This document shows positions 41,190 through 49,529 of a stretch of 64,000 nt of DNA, one piece after another. Below the pieces are notes generated by a model that saw only the letters and a list, made by a program, of their open reading frames with translations, had not been told where the DNA came from and searched no databases. The DNA lies in the NCBI GenBank assembly GCA_963814315.1, contig CAWFCG010000003.1, positions 992,001 to 1,056,000 of the forward strand. The letters are read 5' to 3'. Position 1 is the stretch's first letter. Each line of letters opens with the position of its first letter. Made by a program: the position numbers and the translations under genes. The stretch is from JAFMJV01 sp963814315 (GTDB taxonomy: Bacteria; Chloroflexota; Limnocylindria; Limnocylindrales; CSP1-4).

Positions 41190-42806
41190 CTACGCCTTCC
41201 GGGCCCGATCCGCCAGCACGGCCTTGGCGGCGTTGCGACCCGGCAAGCCGGTCACGCCGCCACCGGGATGTGCACCAGAGCCGGCAAGGTAGAGGCCAGC
41301 CACCGGCATGCGGTGCCGCGCGAAGCCGAGCAGCGGACGCCAGGCGAACCACTGGTCCAGGCCGGGCTCCAGGTGCATCGGGTGCCCGCCCGACAGGCCG
41401 AAGTCGCGCTCCAGGTCGATCGGCGTCAGCACTTGGCGAGCCACGATCTGCGCGTTGATGCCCGGCGCTGCGCGCTCCAGCGTCCGGACCACGAGGTCGC
41501 CGAAGGGTTCGCGCTCCCGTTCCCAGTCGCCATCGCGCAGGGCATATGGGGCCGACTGGGCGATGACGCTCATGACGTGCTTGACGCCAACGGCGGCTGC
41601 GCCGTCCACGAGCAATGGATCGACCAGGCTGGGAATGGTGGCTTCCAGCCACGGCGCATGGCTGACATGTCCGTACTTGGCGGCGTTCGCGGCTTCGTCC
41701 AGATAGCGCACCGACGGCGCGATGACGATGCGACCTCGTAGGCGCGTGGCTGCTTCAGCACCCTCCAGGCCGGTGAAGGTGGGTAGCTCAGACAGGGCCA
41801 GGTTGACCTTGGCGGTCATGCCGCGGTCACGCAGGTTGTCCACCTCCCAGCCAAGGTCCGGGCCGAGGGTCTCGGGATCGATGAGGCCCGCCAAGGTCGT
41901 GCGCGGGTCCATGCCGCTAACCACGACGTCGGCCCCGATCTCCTCGCCATCGACCAGCGCCACGCCCTTGACGCGCTCATGGTCGTCTCGGATGGCGATG
42001 ACCTCGGCCGCAGTGCGGATCTCCACTCCGGCGGCTCGGGCAGCGTCGGCAAGGGCGGCCACCAGCAGCCCGGGGCCACCGCGTGCAAGGACCGTCTCCC
42101 CAGCCGCTCCGCCGCCATTGCCCGCCGAATCGGTCAGCATCACCGCGGTGGTGCCGGCCATGTGGGGACCCATGGCGGTGTGGCGGATGCCACGCGTGGC
42201 GAGCATGGCCCGCAAGGCATCTGACTGCAGGTTGTCCTCGAGATAGTCGGCGATGGACATCGGCAGCATGCGCGTGAACTCACGGGCATGGCGTGCCTCA
42301 AGCCGGCGGTAACGCCAGCCCAAGCGCAGCCCACTGACCAGGACATCCAGTGTGGCCTGCTTCACGTCCGGTGGCGTCATCAAGAGCAGACGCCAGAGGG
42401 TGGAGGCGAGCGCACGAAACTCCGCGTCGAACGCTTGCCACTTGGCAGCGTCGACCCGTGAGAGGGCAGCCAGCTCAGCCGAAGTGCGGGCCGGATCTGT
42501 CCATAGCGTGATGGGCGGGCCCTCCCCGCCGACCGACGTCACCAGCGCCGCCGGCTGCACCAGCCGCAAGCCGAGGTGGCCCAGGTCCAGGTCCCGCGCC
42601 ACCGATGCGGTGAGCCGGCCGACGGTGTGCGCCAGCGTGGGCACGTGGGCGCCGGGCGCGATCTCCGAAGTGCCGATGGCACCTCCGAGCGTGTCACGCT
42701 TCTCCAGTAGAAGGGTCCGCAGACCGGCGCGACCGAGATAGGCTGCGCATACGAGGCCGTTGTGGCCGCCGCCCACGACCACGGCGTCCCAGCGCGACTC
42801 TGTCAC
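41190..42806 (-). CDS. phytoene-desaturase-like FAD oxidoreductase (copy 2)
   Basis: A 538-residue FAD enzyme. AVVVGGGHNGLVCAAYLGRAG is the Rossmann GxGxxG-type loop (GGGHNG), LLEKRDTLGGA follows with the ribose-binding Glu, and the C-terminus has GLYLAGSGAHPGGGVTG, the second FAD motif. It belongs to the phytoene desaturase/PYROXD2-like group, not necessarily to carotenoid synthesis; no crtB or crtE is present. The GTG at 42806 overlaps the stop of its paralogue (GTGA). Confidence 0.83.
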   Translation of the reverse strand: MTESRWDAVVVGGGHNGLVCAAYLGRAGLRTLLLEKRDTLGGAIGTSEIAPGAHVPTLAHTVGRLTASVARDLDLGHLGLRLVQPAALVTSVGGEGPPITLWTDPARTSAELAALSRVDAAKWQAFDAEFRALASTLWRLLLMTPPDVKQATLDVLVSGLRLGWRYRRLEARHAREFTRMLPMSIADYLEDNLQSDALRAMLATRGIRHTAMGPHMAGTTAVMLTDSAGNGGGAAGETVLARGGPGLLVAALADAARAAGVEIRTAAEVIAIRDDHERVKGVALVDGEEIGADVVVSGMDPRTTLAGLIDPETLGPDLGWEVDNLRDRGMTAKVNLALSELPTFTGLEGAEAATRLRGRIVIAPSVRYLDEAANAAKYGHVSHAPWLEATIPSLVDPLLVDGAAAVGVKHVMSVIAQSAPYALRDGDWEREREPFGDLVVRTLERAAPGINAQIVARQVLTPIDLERDFGLSGGHPMHLEPGLDQWFAWRPLLGFARHRMPVAGLYLAGSGAHPGGGVTGLPGRNAAKAVLADRARKA

Positions 42807-44395
42807 GCCGCACCGCCGCGGCGCTTGGCATCGAGGACCTTCAGCGCGGCCAGCCGTCCATTGGCACCCATGATGCCGCCACCGGGATGGGCCGATGACC
42901 CCGAGAGCCACAGGTTGCTGACGGGCGTCCCGAAACGGCTCCAGCCGGGGACGGGGCGGTTGAAGAAGAGCTGCTCGAGCGAAAGCTCACCCTGGAAGAT
43001 GTTGCCCTCGGTGAGTCCGACGTCGCGCTCCATGTCCAGCGGGGTCACCACCTGGCGATGGAGGATGAGATCGCGGATGTTGGGCGCGCGCTCGGCGATG
43101 ACGTCGATGACCGCGTCACCGAAGGCCTCCCGCCGCTCGTCCCAGGTGCCCTCGGCCAAGTGGTAGGGCGCGTACTGCACGAAGCAGCTCATGACATGCT
43201 TGCCGGGTGGCGCCATGGTCGGGTCCACCAGCGTGGGGATGATGCTGTCCACGTAGGGGCGGCGGCTGAAACGGCCAGCCTTGGCGTCGTCATAGGCCTC
43301 CTCCATGTAGTCGAGCGAGGGCGAGAAACTCATAGCGCCCCGCAGGTGCTCACCCGGTCCGGGCAGCGAAGTGAACGAAGGCAGGCCGTCAAGCGCCAGG
43401 TTGACCTTGCCCGATGAGCCGCGGAAGCGGAAACGACGAATCGCTGTTTCGAACTCAGGACTAAGCGCGCCGGCCGGCAACAGACCCAGGAACGTGCGCC
43501 GGGCGTCGGTGCTGGCGAGCACGTGGTCCGCCCCGATCTCTTCGCCGCTTTCGAGCACCACGCCATAGGCGCGGCCCTCCCGGACGAGGATCTCCGCCAC
43601 CGGCGCCTCGGTGCGGATCTCCGCGCCCGCTGCACGGGCGGCGCTGGCGATGGCGGAAGCTACGCCGCCGGTGCCGCCCTTGGGGATGCCCCAGGCGCGG
43701 AAGGCGCCGTCGATCTCGCCCATGTAGTGGTGCAACAGCACATAGGCGGTGCCCGGCGAATGCACCCCGAGATACGTGCCGATGATGCCTGAGGCGCTCA
43801 TGGTGGCCTTCAGGGGTGCCGTCTCGAACCAGCGGTCCAGGAAATCGGCCGCGCTCATCGTCATCAGTTGCACGAAGGTGAGCTGCTGACGACGCGACAG
43901 CGTCCCGAAGTCCCGCACCAGGCCGCCGAGTGCGGCCGCATCGCGCGGGTCCGGCCGCCGCGGGTCGGTCGGCGTCATAGCCAGGATCGGCTTGATGAAG
44001 CGCGCCATCTGCGCCATCAGTCGGCCGTATTCCTCGTAGGCCTCGGCGTCGCTGACCGACCAGCGGCGCAGTTCGCGCATGGTGTGGGCATGGTCGTCGG
44101 TTCGCCAGAGGTGGTCCCCTTCGACCGGCGTGAAGGTGCCGTCGAGCGGCAGGATGTGAAGACCATGCCGAGGCAGTTCCAGGTCGCGGATGATCTCCGG
44201 TCGCAGCAGGCTGACGACGTAGGAGAGCACGCTGAAGCGGAAACCGGGGAACACCTCCTGCGTCAACGTCGCCCCGCCGAGGATGTCGCGGCGCTCCAGC
44301 AGCAGCGTGCGCAGGCCACCCCGAGCGAGGTAGGCCGCGCTGATCAGGCCGTTGTGGCCGCCGCCGATGACGACCGCGTCGTAGTGTTGTGACAC
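42803..44395 (-). CDS. phytoene-desaturase-like FAD oxidoreductase (copy 1)
   Basis: A 530-residue paralogue of the next gene with the same layout: AVVIGGGHNGLISAAYLARGG, LLERRDILGGATLTQEVFPG, and NLWLSGSSAHPGGGIMGANG near the end. The two proteins may act as a heteromer, as paired oxidoreductases of this type sometimes do, but this is inference. The GTG start at 44395 is six bases after a TAGCAT box, and the gene is divergent from the GcvT-like gene. Confidence 0.83.
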   Translation of the reverse strand: MSQHYDAVVIGGGHNGLISAAYLARGGLRTLLLERRDILGGATLTQEVFPGFRFSVLSYVVSLLRPEIIRDLELPRHGLHILPLDGTFTPVEGDHLWRTDDHAHTMRELRRWSVSDAEAYEEYGRLMAQMARFIKPILAMTPTDPRRPDPRDAAALGGLVRDFGTLSRRQQLTFVQLMTMSAADFLDRWFETAPLKATMSASGIIGTYLGVHSPGTAYVLLHHYMGEIDGAFRAWGIPKGGTGGVASAIASAARAAGAEIRTEAPVAEILVREGRAYGVVLESGEEIGADHVLASTDARRTFLGLLPAGALSPEFETAIRRFRFRGSSGKVNLALDGLPSFTSLPGPGEHLRGAMSFSPSLDYMEEAYDDAKAGRFSRRPYVDSIIPTLVDPTMAPPGKHVMSCFVQYAPYHLAEGTWDERREAFGDAVIDVIAERAPNIRDLILHRQVVTPLDMERDVGLTEGNIFQGELSLEQLFFNRPVPGWSRFGTPVSNLWLSGSSAHPGGGIMGANGRLAALKVLDAKRRGGAA

Positions 44396-44401
44396 AGACC
44401 C

Positions 44402-44407
44402 ATGCTA
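44402..44407 (-). promoter_or_regulatory. -10 box of leaderless promoter for the oxidoreductase pair
   Basis: TAGCAT on the minus strand, six bases before the GTG at 44395. It faces away from the leaderless promoter at 44498, about 90 bases apart. Confidence 0.5.
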
Positions 44408-44497
44408 CGCGGTGGGCCGGCCTGCGGTTCGACGGACGGTCCCCGGTTCGACGGAGTCGGCCTGCAGTCCGACGGGGTCGGTGCTCCTGGTGCGCCC

Positions 44498-44503
44498 TAG
44501 ACT
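44498..44503 (+). promoter_or_regulatory. -10 box of leaderless promoter for the GcvT-like gene
   Basis: TAGACT, six bases, then ATG at 44510; no ribosome site. The GACGG-rich stretch upstream (about 44420-44480) has imperfect repeats of GGTTCGACGGA. Confidence 0.6.
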
Positions 44504-44509
44504 CGTCAC

Positions 44510-45703
44510 ATGTCAGTCGGATCCGCCTTCGACGAGCGAGCCCTGCAGCTGAACGTCTATCGGCAGTGGCGCGGATGGTCGGGCGTCTTCAGCTCGAGCG
44601 CCTACACGTCCCACGTCGACATCGAGTACAACGCCATCCGCAACGCGGCGGCGCTCATCGACATCTCGCCACTGTTCAAGTACCGCGTCGCCGGGCCCGA
44701 TGCCGATCGTCTGGTCGACCGTGTCATCACCCGCGAGGGCGCATCGGTCACGCCCGGTCGTGTCATCTACACGCCCTGGTGCGACGCGGCGGGCAAGGTC
44801 ATCGACGACGGCACCCTCATGCGGCTCGACGATGGCTCCTGGCGCTGGACGGCGGCCGAGGGGCAGCTGCGCTGGTTGCGACTCAACGCCCGCGGGCTTG
44901 ACGTCCAGATCGACGACCAGACCGACGAGCTCGCCGCGCTGGCGCTGCAGGGGCCCCTCTCGCGCGCGGTGTTGGAAGCCGCGGCGCAGACCTCGCTGGC
45001 CGATCTGCGCTACTACGGCCGGCGTTCGATCTCCATCACCGGCGCCGAGATCGATGTCAGTCGGACGGGCTATACGGGCGACCTGGGCTATGAGCTGTGG
45101 ATCGCTGTGGGTGACGCGCTCGCGGTCTGGGATGCGCTGATGGAGGCCGGGGGTGCCTATGCGCTACGTCCGGCAGGCATCCTGGCGCTCGACGTGGCGC
45201 GCGTGGAGGCGGGGCTCATCATGGCCGGCGTGGACTACACCTCGTCGGGCCACGCGCTGACTCCGAACCAGGCGTACTCGCCGTACGAGCTGGGTCTGGG
45301 TAGCCTGGTCAAGCTCGATAAGGAGGTCAACTTCGTCGGCCGTGCGGCGCTACGCCGTGAGCGGGACGCCGGCGGTCCGTCGCGGCGCCTGGTGGGACTG
45401 GCGCTCGACTGGGCCGACCTGGAACGGCTCCACGCACGTCATGGTCTGTCGCCGGCCCTATCAGCCCATGCCTGGCGGGACGAGATCCCCATCTACGATC
45501 GCGACCGACAGGTCGGCCGTGCCACCAGCGGCTCCTGGAGCCCGGTGCTGAAGAGGAACCTCGCCGTCGGCACCGTCGCGGCGGCCGCTGCTGCGATCGG
45601 CACCGAGCTGGAGATGGAGTGGTCCGTCGAAGGTGCGCGCGGCCGCATCGGCGCTCTGGTCCTGGCGCTGCCCTTCTTCGACCCGCCGCGCAAGCGGGCA
45701 TAG
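44510..45703 (+). CDS. GcvT-like aminomethyltransferase family protein
   Basis: A 397-residue folate-dependent enzyme of the GcvT/DmdA/sarcosine-dehydrogenase superfamily. It shows NAAALIDISPLFKYRVAG near the N-terminus, LALQGPLSRAVLEA, SRTGYTGDLGYELW (the folate-binding Glu region) and RPAGILALDVARVEAGL, with a C-terminal barrel domain ending GRIGALVLALPFF. No gcvH, gcvP or lipoyl genes are adjacent, so a glycine-cleavage role is unlikely; a demethylase acting on a small methylated compound is more probable. The divergent FAD enzymes may be functional partners. Confidence 0.78.
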   Translation: MSVGSAFDERALQLNVYRQWRGWSGVFSSSAYTSHVDIEYNAIRNAAALIDISPLFKYRVAGPDADRLVDRVITREGASVTPGRVIYTPWCDAAGKVIDDGTLMRLDDGSWRWTAAEGQLRWLRLNARGLDVQIDDQTDELAALALQGPLSRAVLEAAAQTSLADLRYYGRRSISITGAEIDVSRTGYTGDLGYELWIAVGDALAVWDALMEAGGAYALRPAGILALDVARVEAGLIMAGVDYTSSGHALTPNQAYSPYELGLGSLVKLDKEVNFVGRAALRRERDAGGPSRRLVGLALDWADLERLHARHGLSPALSAHAWRDEIPIYDRDRQVGRATSGSWSPVLKRNLAVGTVAAAAAAIGTELEMEWSVEGARGRIGALVLALPFFDPPRKRA

Positions 45704-45740
45704 CCGCGTCGAGACGTTGGCGTGCTGCCTTTGGTTCGGC

Positions 45741-45773
45741 AGTATGATGTTGGTGCATACTCCGCCGCATACT
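45741..45773. promoter_or_regulatory. palindromic operator/promoter of the toxin-antitoxin pair
   Basis: AGTATG (45741-45746) and CATACT (45756-45761) form an inverted repeat with a nine-base spacer; a third copy of CATACT stands at 45768-45773. TATGAT (45743-45748) can serve as the -10 box inside the operator. Antitoxins of the ribbon-helix-helix type repress their own promoter at such sites. GGAG (45774-45777) is the ribosome site of the next gene. Confidence 0.6.
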
Positions 45774-45783
45774 GGAGACCGGC

Positions 45784-46026
45784 ATGGTCATGGTACGGAC
45801 CACCATCACACTTCCGGACGAGCTGTTGCGCCGGGTGGACGAGCTCGCCGGTGCCGGCGGCCGGAGCGCCTGGATCACGCAGACCATCGAGGCGCGAGTC
45901 AAGCGCGAACACCTCGGCCGCGTCCTTGAGGAGACGCGTGGCGCGATCAAGGACTCGAAGACGTGGCCGACCGCGGAAGCGACCTATCGATGGGTCAGGG
46001 AGCTACGTGAGGAAGGTGAGCGGTGA
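45784..46026 (+). CDS. ribbon-helix-helix antitoxin (VapB/CopG type)
   Basis: An 80-residue protein whose first 45 residues, VRTTITLPDELLRRVDELA and SAWITQTIEARVKRE, are a standard ribbon-helix-helix DNA-binding fold. The C-terminal half is charged and contains a Trp-rich segment that would wrap the toxin. It overlaps the toxin gene (GTGA) and follows a palindromic operator. The ATG at 45784 is six bases after GGAG; the ATG at 45790 is an alternative. Confidence 0.85.
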   Translation: MVMVRTTITLPDELLRRVDELAGAGGRSAWITQTIEARVKREHLGRVLEETRGAIKDSKTWPTAEATYRWVRELREEGER

Positions 46027-46454
46027 CTGGCTATCTGCTGGATACCACCGTCCTCCTCGACCACTCCACGGGTCGACGTGATGGCGTTGAGATGCTGGCG
46101 CGATTGTTCTCGGAAGCCGGATCGCTCTATGCCTGTGATATCACCACGAGTGAGGCGCTTTCGGGCGGCCCATCGCAGGAACGTGGGGTCATCCTGCGCC
46201 TGCTCGACGCACTGGAGTACATCGCCATCGACCCCGAAGGTGCGCGATGGGCCGGTGATCGGCGCCGCGAGCTACGAGCCCGCGGACGTCGCAGCCCACT
46301 CGGCGATGCCCTCATCGCTGCCGCGGCCTGGCGGATGGACGCCACGGTGGTCACCCGCAACCCCGCCGACTTCGAGCCCTTCGGTGTGTCAGTACTTGCG
46401 TACGGTGAGCCACCTCACGCCAACGCCGGCACGAAGCGGGGATCGACTCGGTAG
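46023..46454 (+). CDS. PIN-domain toxin (VapC type)
   Basis: A 143-residue ribonuclease of the PIN fold. The acidic metal site is complete: Asp in YLLDTTVLLD, Glu in TTSEALSG, Asp in SPLGDALIAAAA and Asp in TRNPADFEPF. VapC toxins usually cut tRNA or rRNA. The last 13 codons overlap the 3' end of the convergent ABC ATPase gene by 40 bases, so the two transcripts are complementary there. Confidence 0.87.
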   Translation: MTGYLLDTTVLLDHSTGRRDGVEMLARLFSEAGSLYACDITTSEALSGGPSQERGVILRLLDALEYIAIDPEGARWAGDRRRELRARGRRSPLGDALIAAAAWRMDATVVTRNPADFEPFGVSVLAYGEPPHANAGTKRGSTR

Positions 46455-47170
46455 ACGTCTCGGATGCGCTCCGCCGAGAGCACCTCACGCGGCGCACCAT
46501 CGGCCACCAGTCGCCCCCCGTCAAGGAGCACCAGACGCGGGAAGAAGTGCGCTGCCAGGGGCAGGTCGTGAAGTACCGCCAGTACAGTGAGGCCGGCATC
46601 GGTCAGCCGTGTGAGCAGCGTCAGCACCTCCACCTGGTGCCGCAGATCGAGATGGACCGTGGGCTCATCGAGCACGATGAGCCGGCCACCTTGCGCCACC
46701 GCCATGGCGATCAGCACCAGCTGGCGCTCACCCATCGAAAGCTGCTGGACGTCTCGTCCCCGCAGCTTGTCGATGCCGACACGCGTGATGGCCGCGTCGA
46801 CGGCCTCGTGATCATCGGCCGTGGCCCCGGAAAAGGGGTTCTCGTGGGGCAGCCGTCCCAGACGTACGACCTCCTCGACGCGCATCGAGAAGGGCAGGTC
46901 GACCTGGCTGGGCACCACGGAGATGGTGCGCGCGATGGTAGCGCGTTCGATGTGGGCGATCGGCTCGCCGTCGAGTCGGATGCTGCCGCTGGTGGGCAGC
47001 GCGAGGCCAGTGAGGCAGCGCAGCAAGCTGGATTTGCCGGCACCGTTGGGGCCAACGAGGCAAAGCCGCTCCCCTGCTTCGATGGCCAGGTCGAGCCCGC
47101 TCAGCACATCCGTGGTCTCGTAGCGCAATCCGAGGTCCTCGATGTCGATCTGCAGTCCGCGCTCGCTCAC
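46415..47170 (-). CDS. btuD: ABC importer ATPase, BtuD type
   Basis: A 251-residue ATPase of the vitamin B12/iron-siderophore class. Walker A GPNGAGKSSLLR, signature QLSMGERQLVLIA, Walker B LIVLDEPT and the switch HDL are intact. The GTG start overlaps the permease stop (GTGA). The cobalamin riboswitch upstream of the operon argues for B12 rather than iron as substrate. Confidence 0.85.
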   Translation of the reverse strand: MSERGLQIDIEDLGLRYETTDVLSGLDLAIEAGERLCLVGPNGAGKSSLLRCLTGLALPTSGSIRLDGEPIAHIERATIARTISVVPSQVDLPFSMRVEEVVRLGRLPHENPFSGATADDHEAVDAAITRVGIDKLRGRDVQQLSMGERQLVLIAMAVAQGGRLIVLDEPTVHLDLRHQVEVLTLLTRLTDAGLTVLAVLHDLPLAAHFFPRLVLLDGGRLVADGAPREVLSAERIRDVYRVDPRFVPALA

Positions 47171-48249
47171 AACTGGTACCCGCTGCGGTAGCGCCGCAGC
47201 AGCAGCACGAAGATCGGCGCGCCGATGACGGCGGTGATGATACCCACCGGCAACTCCCCGGCGATGCGGGCGCCGAGGTCAGCCCAGATGAGGAATGACG
47301 CCCCGAAGATCGCCGAGAGCGGCAGCACCACACGCGCGTTGGGGCCGACCACCAGCCGGATGACGTGAGGAACCACTAGCCCCACGAAGCCGATAAGGCC
47401 GGCCAGAGCCACTGCGGCTGCGGTCACCAACGAGGCCAGGCCGAGGAGGATGGCACGCTCTCGGCGCACGTCCACGCCGAGATGGAGTGCAGTGTCGTCA
47501 CCCAGCAGCAGCCCGTTGAGCGAACGCGCTCTGGCCAGGATGAGCACCGTGCCGACCGCGATGACGGGGAGGCCGATGGCGAGACTCTGCCAGTCGGCTC
47601 CGGAAAGGCTGCCGAGCAGATAGAAGAAGATCTGGCGCAATTGGGAGCCCGAGAGGTACATCGCCAGCGACAGGCCGGCTGCCAGCATCGAACCCACCGC
47701 ATAGCCGGTCAGCAGGATCGACGTCATGGTGGAGCGTCCGCCACCGCCGGCCACGCGATAGACGATGGCGATTGCCCCAAGCGCCCCGACGAAGGCGAAG
47801 ATGTTGGCCAGGCCCAGGCCCAGCCAGGCGACCTGGATGGGGATAAGGACTGCGATGGCGGCCCCCAGCGCCGCGCCGCTGGCAGTGCCCAACACATATG
47901 GGTCAGCAAGCGGGTTGCGCAGCAGCCCCTGGAAGGTGACACCCGCTACCGAGAGCCCCAGGCCGACCACGAGTGCGGTGAGCACGCGCGGCAGGCGCAA
48001 TTCCATGACGATGGTCTCGCTCGCTTGCGACCACGTCTCGGCCACCGGCCAGCCCAGCAGGTCGCGAGCCACGATGGCGATGGTGTCGCCGGGCGAGATG
48101 AAGACGCTGCCCAAGCCGATGCCAGCCACCATGGCAAGGACCAACGAGAACAGGCCGATGAGGCCCAGCGCGACGGGGCGACGACGCAGGGCCTCAAAGG
48201 CGCCTTGCCGGACCGGCGCGCGCTCGCGTGCCAGGTCCGTGGTGGTCAT
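47167..48249 (-). CDS. btuC: ABC importer permease, BtuC/FecCD type
   Basis: A 360-residue membrane protein with about ten helices. Family motifs include LRLPRVLTALVVGLGLSVAG, FQGLLRNPLADPYVLGTASGA and the C-terminal AGLIGFVGLVVPHVIRLVVG, which contains the ATPase-coupling GFVGLVVPH loop. It lies two bases from the binding-protein gene. Confidence 0.9.
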   Translation of the reverse strand: MTTTDLARERAPVRQGAFEALRRRPVALGLIGLFSLVLAMVAGIGLGSVFISPGDTIAIVARDLLGWPVAETWSQASETIVMELRLPRVLTALVVGLGLSVAGVTFQGLLRNPLADPYVLGTASGAALGAAIAVLIPIQVAWLGLGLANIFAFVGALGAIAIVYRVAGGGGRSTMTSILLTGYAVGSMLAAGLSLAMYLSGSQLRQIFFYLLGSLSGADWQSLAIGLPVIAVGTVLILARARSLNGLLLGDDTALHLGVDVRRERAILLGLASLVTAAAVALAGLIGFVGLVVPHVIRLVVGPNARVVLPLSAIFGASFLIWADLGARIAGELPVGIITAVIGAPIFVLLLRRYRSGYQL

Positions 48250-48251
48250 GC

Positions 48252-49265
48252 TCAGCCGACCTCACACAAAGGTGTATCGGGCGGGAAGTCGGCCAGCTCC
48301 AGCTCGGGATGGATGGCCCGTGCCAGCGAGGCCAGGCCCTGCATCAGGCGTGGTCCGGGGCGGGTGACGGGCACGTCGTCCACTGGTCGGACGTCGCCGT
48401 TGACGACAGCGGTCATCTGGTCCCAGCCAGGTCTGACGAAGACGTCCTCGGGACAGACGCCGTAGTTGGCGTCGCCCAGGATGATGACCTCCGGGTCGGC
48501 CACGATGAGCTCCTCAAGGGGGATGGCCCACGCCGCCGGATCGGCGGTTGTGATGGGGTCACCCCCGGCGAAGGTCACCATGTCGGCCACGAAGGAGTCC
48601 GGCGCAGGGGCGTAGATCTCCGGCTCCGAGCCGACCTGGTAGAACGTCCGCGGCGTCGTCTCGGTCGCGGCCACCGCCTCGCTGATGGCGTCGAACCGGC
48701 TGCGCATCCGGGCTGTCATGGACGCGGCCTCGTCGGCGGCACCGACAGTCGTGCCGATGAGCTCGATGTCAGTCATCACCGTCGGCAGGTCGGGGGCGTA
48801 GACGACCACGACCGGATAGCCCAGGTCGCGCATGCGCTCGATATCGTCGGGTGGGGTAAAGGAGTTGCCCGCCGCCAGCACTAGATCGGGCTCCAACGCC
48901 ACCACCTGCTCCATGTTCACCCCGGTGAAGCTGGCCACCGGGGTCAAGGCAGCCGCTTGGGGCGGGAAGTCGTCCCAGTCGGTGCGGCCGACCAGGCGAT
49001 CACCGGCTCCGAGCGCGAACGCGATCTCGGTGTTGGCCGGGGAGAGGCTGATGATGCGCTGCGGTTCAGCCTCGATGGTGACCTCGGTACCCTCGTCATC
49101 GGTGACCGTCACCGGGAAGTCGGCGGCGGCGGCGATGGTGACCGGAGTCAATGGCGCCCACCCAAGGGTCAGTGCGGCCATCAGGAACGCGGCGGCCACG
49201 GAGGCGACAGGAAAACTCCGGCCGCGATGCTTGCCGGAGCTTGAGTCCATGGTGCGTGTTTCCAC
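48252..49265 (-). CDS. btuF: ABC importer substrate-binding protein, BtuF type
   Basis: A 337-residue secreted binding protein. A signal segment (about 17-42, SVAAAFLMAALTLGWAPL) is followed by the two-lobe FecB/BtuF fold: RIISLSPANTEIAFALGAGDRLVG, then EPDLVLAAG and ADPEVIILGD. There is no lipobox cysteine, so it may be held by the uncleaved signal or be free. I chose GTG at 49265, which has AAAGGGGAAG upstream; the longer frame from 49310 would lie inside the riboswitch. Confidence 0.86.
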   Translation of the reverse strand: METRTMDSSSGKHRGRSFPVASVAAAFLMAALTLGWAPLTPVTIAAAADFPVTVTDDEGTEVTIEAEPQRIISLSPANTEIAFALGAGDRLVGRTDWDDFPPQAAALTPVASFTGVNMEQVVALEPDLVLAAGNSFTPPDDIERMRDLGYPVVVVYAPDLPTVMTDIELIGTTVGAADEAASMTARMRSRFDAISEAVAATETTPRTFYQVGSEPEIYAPAPDSFVADMVTFAGGDPITTADPAAWAIPLEELIVADPEVIILGDANYGVCPEDVFVRPGWDQMTAVVNGDVRPVDDVPVTRPGPRLMQGLASLARAIHPELELADFPPDTPLCEVG

Positions 49266-49304
49266 GTGCTTCCCCTTTCTCTCGAAGGGCTGGCGCACGA
49301 CCAT

Positions 49305-49425
49305 GATCACGGCGACCGGACTTGCAGCTGGTGGCTGTTCACCGTAGCGGGACTGTGCCGGAATCTCACCGGCTTCGCGTGACGGAGGTCTTGCTCTTGA
49401 GTTGTGCCACTGAGTTTACGCCGCC
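49305..49425 (-). ncRNA. cobalamin riboswitch
   Basis: The minus-strand leader of the BtuFCD genes contains GAAGCCGGTGAGATTCCGG, CACAGTCCCGCTACGGTGA and a downstream AGTCCGGTCGCC, matching the conserved core of cobalamin riboswitches (GCCGGTG...ATCCGGC, GTCCCGC-ACTGT, and a distal pairing arm). The core lies at 49380-49311; outer stems are less certain. In such elements B12 binding lowers expression, so the importer should be made when B12 is scarce. The boundaries are approximate. Confidence 0.78.
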
Positions 49426-49529
49426 CACGGCTCCGAAGCAGGGGTGATAAGTCACAGATAAGTGGTCCTCCCGATACTACGGGCGACCGCCTCCACCGCC
49501 GGTCGGAACCGCCGGAGGAAGGGTTGTCC

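Noticed and set aside
49266..49310. Longer BtuF reading frame starting at 49310
   Set aside because: Those codons fall at the edge of the cobalamin riboswitch; a ribosome site (AAAGGGGAAG) supports the GTG at 49265.
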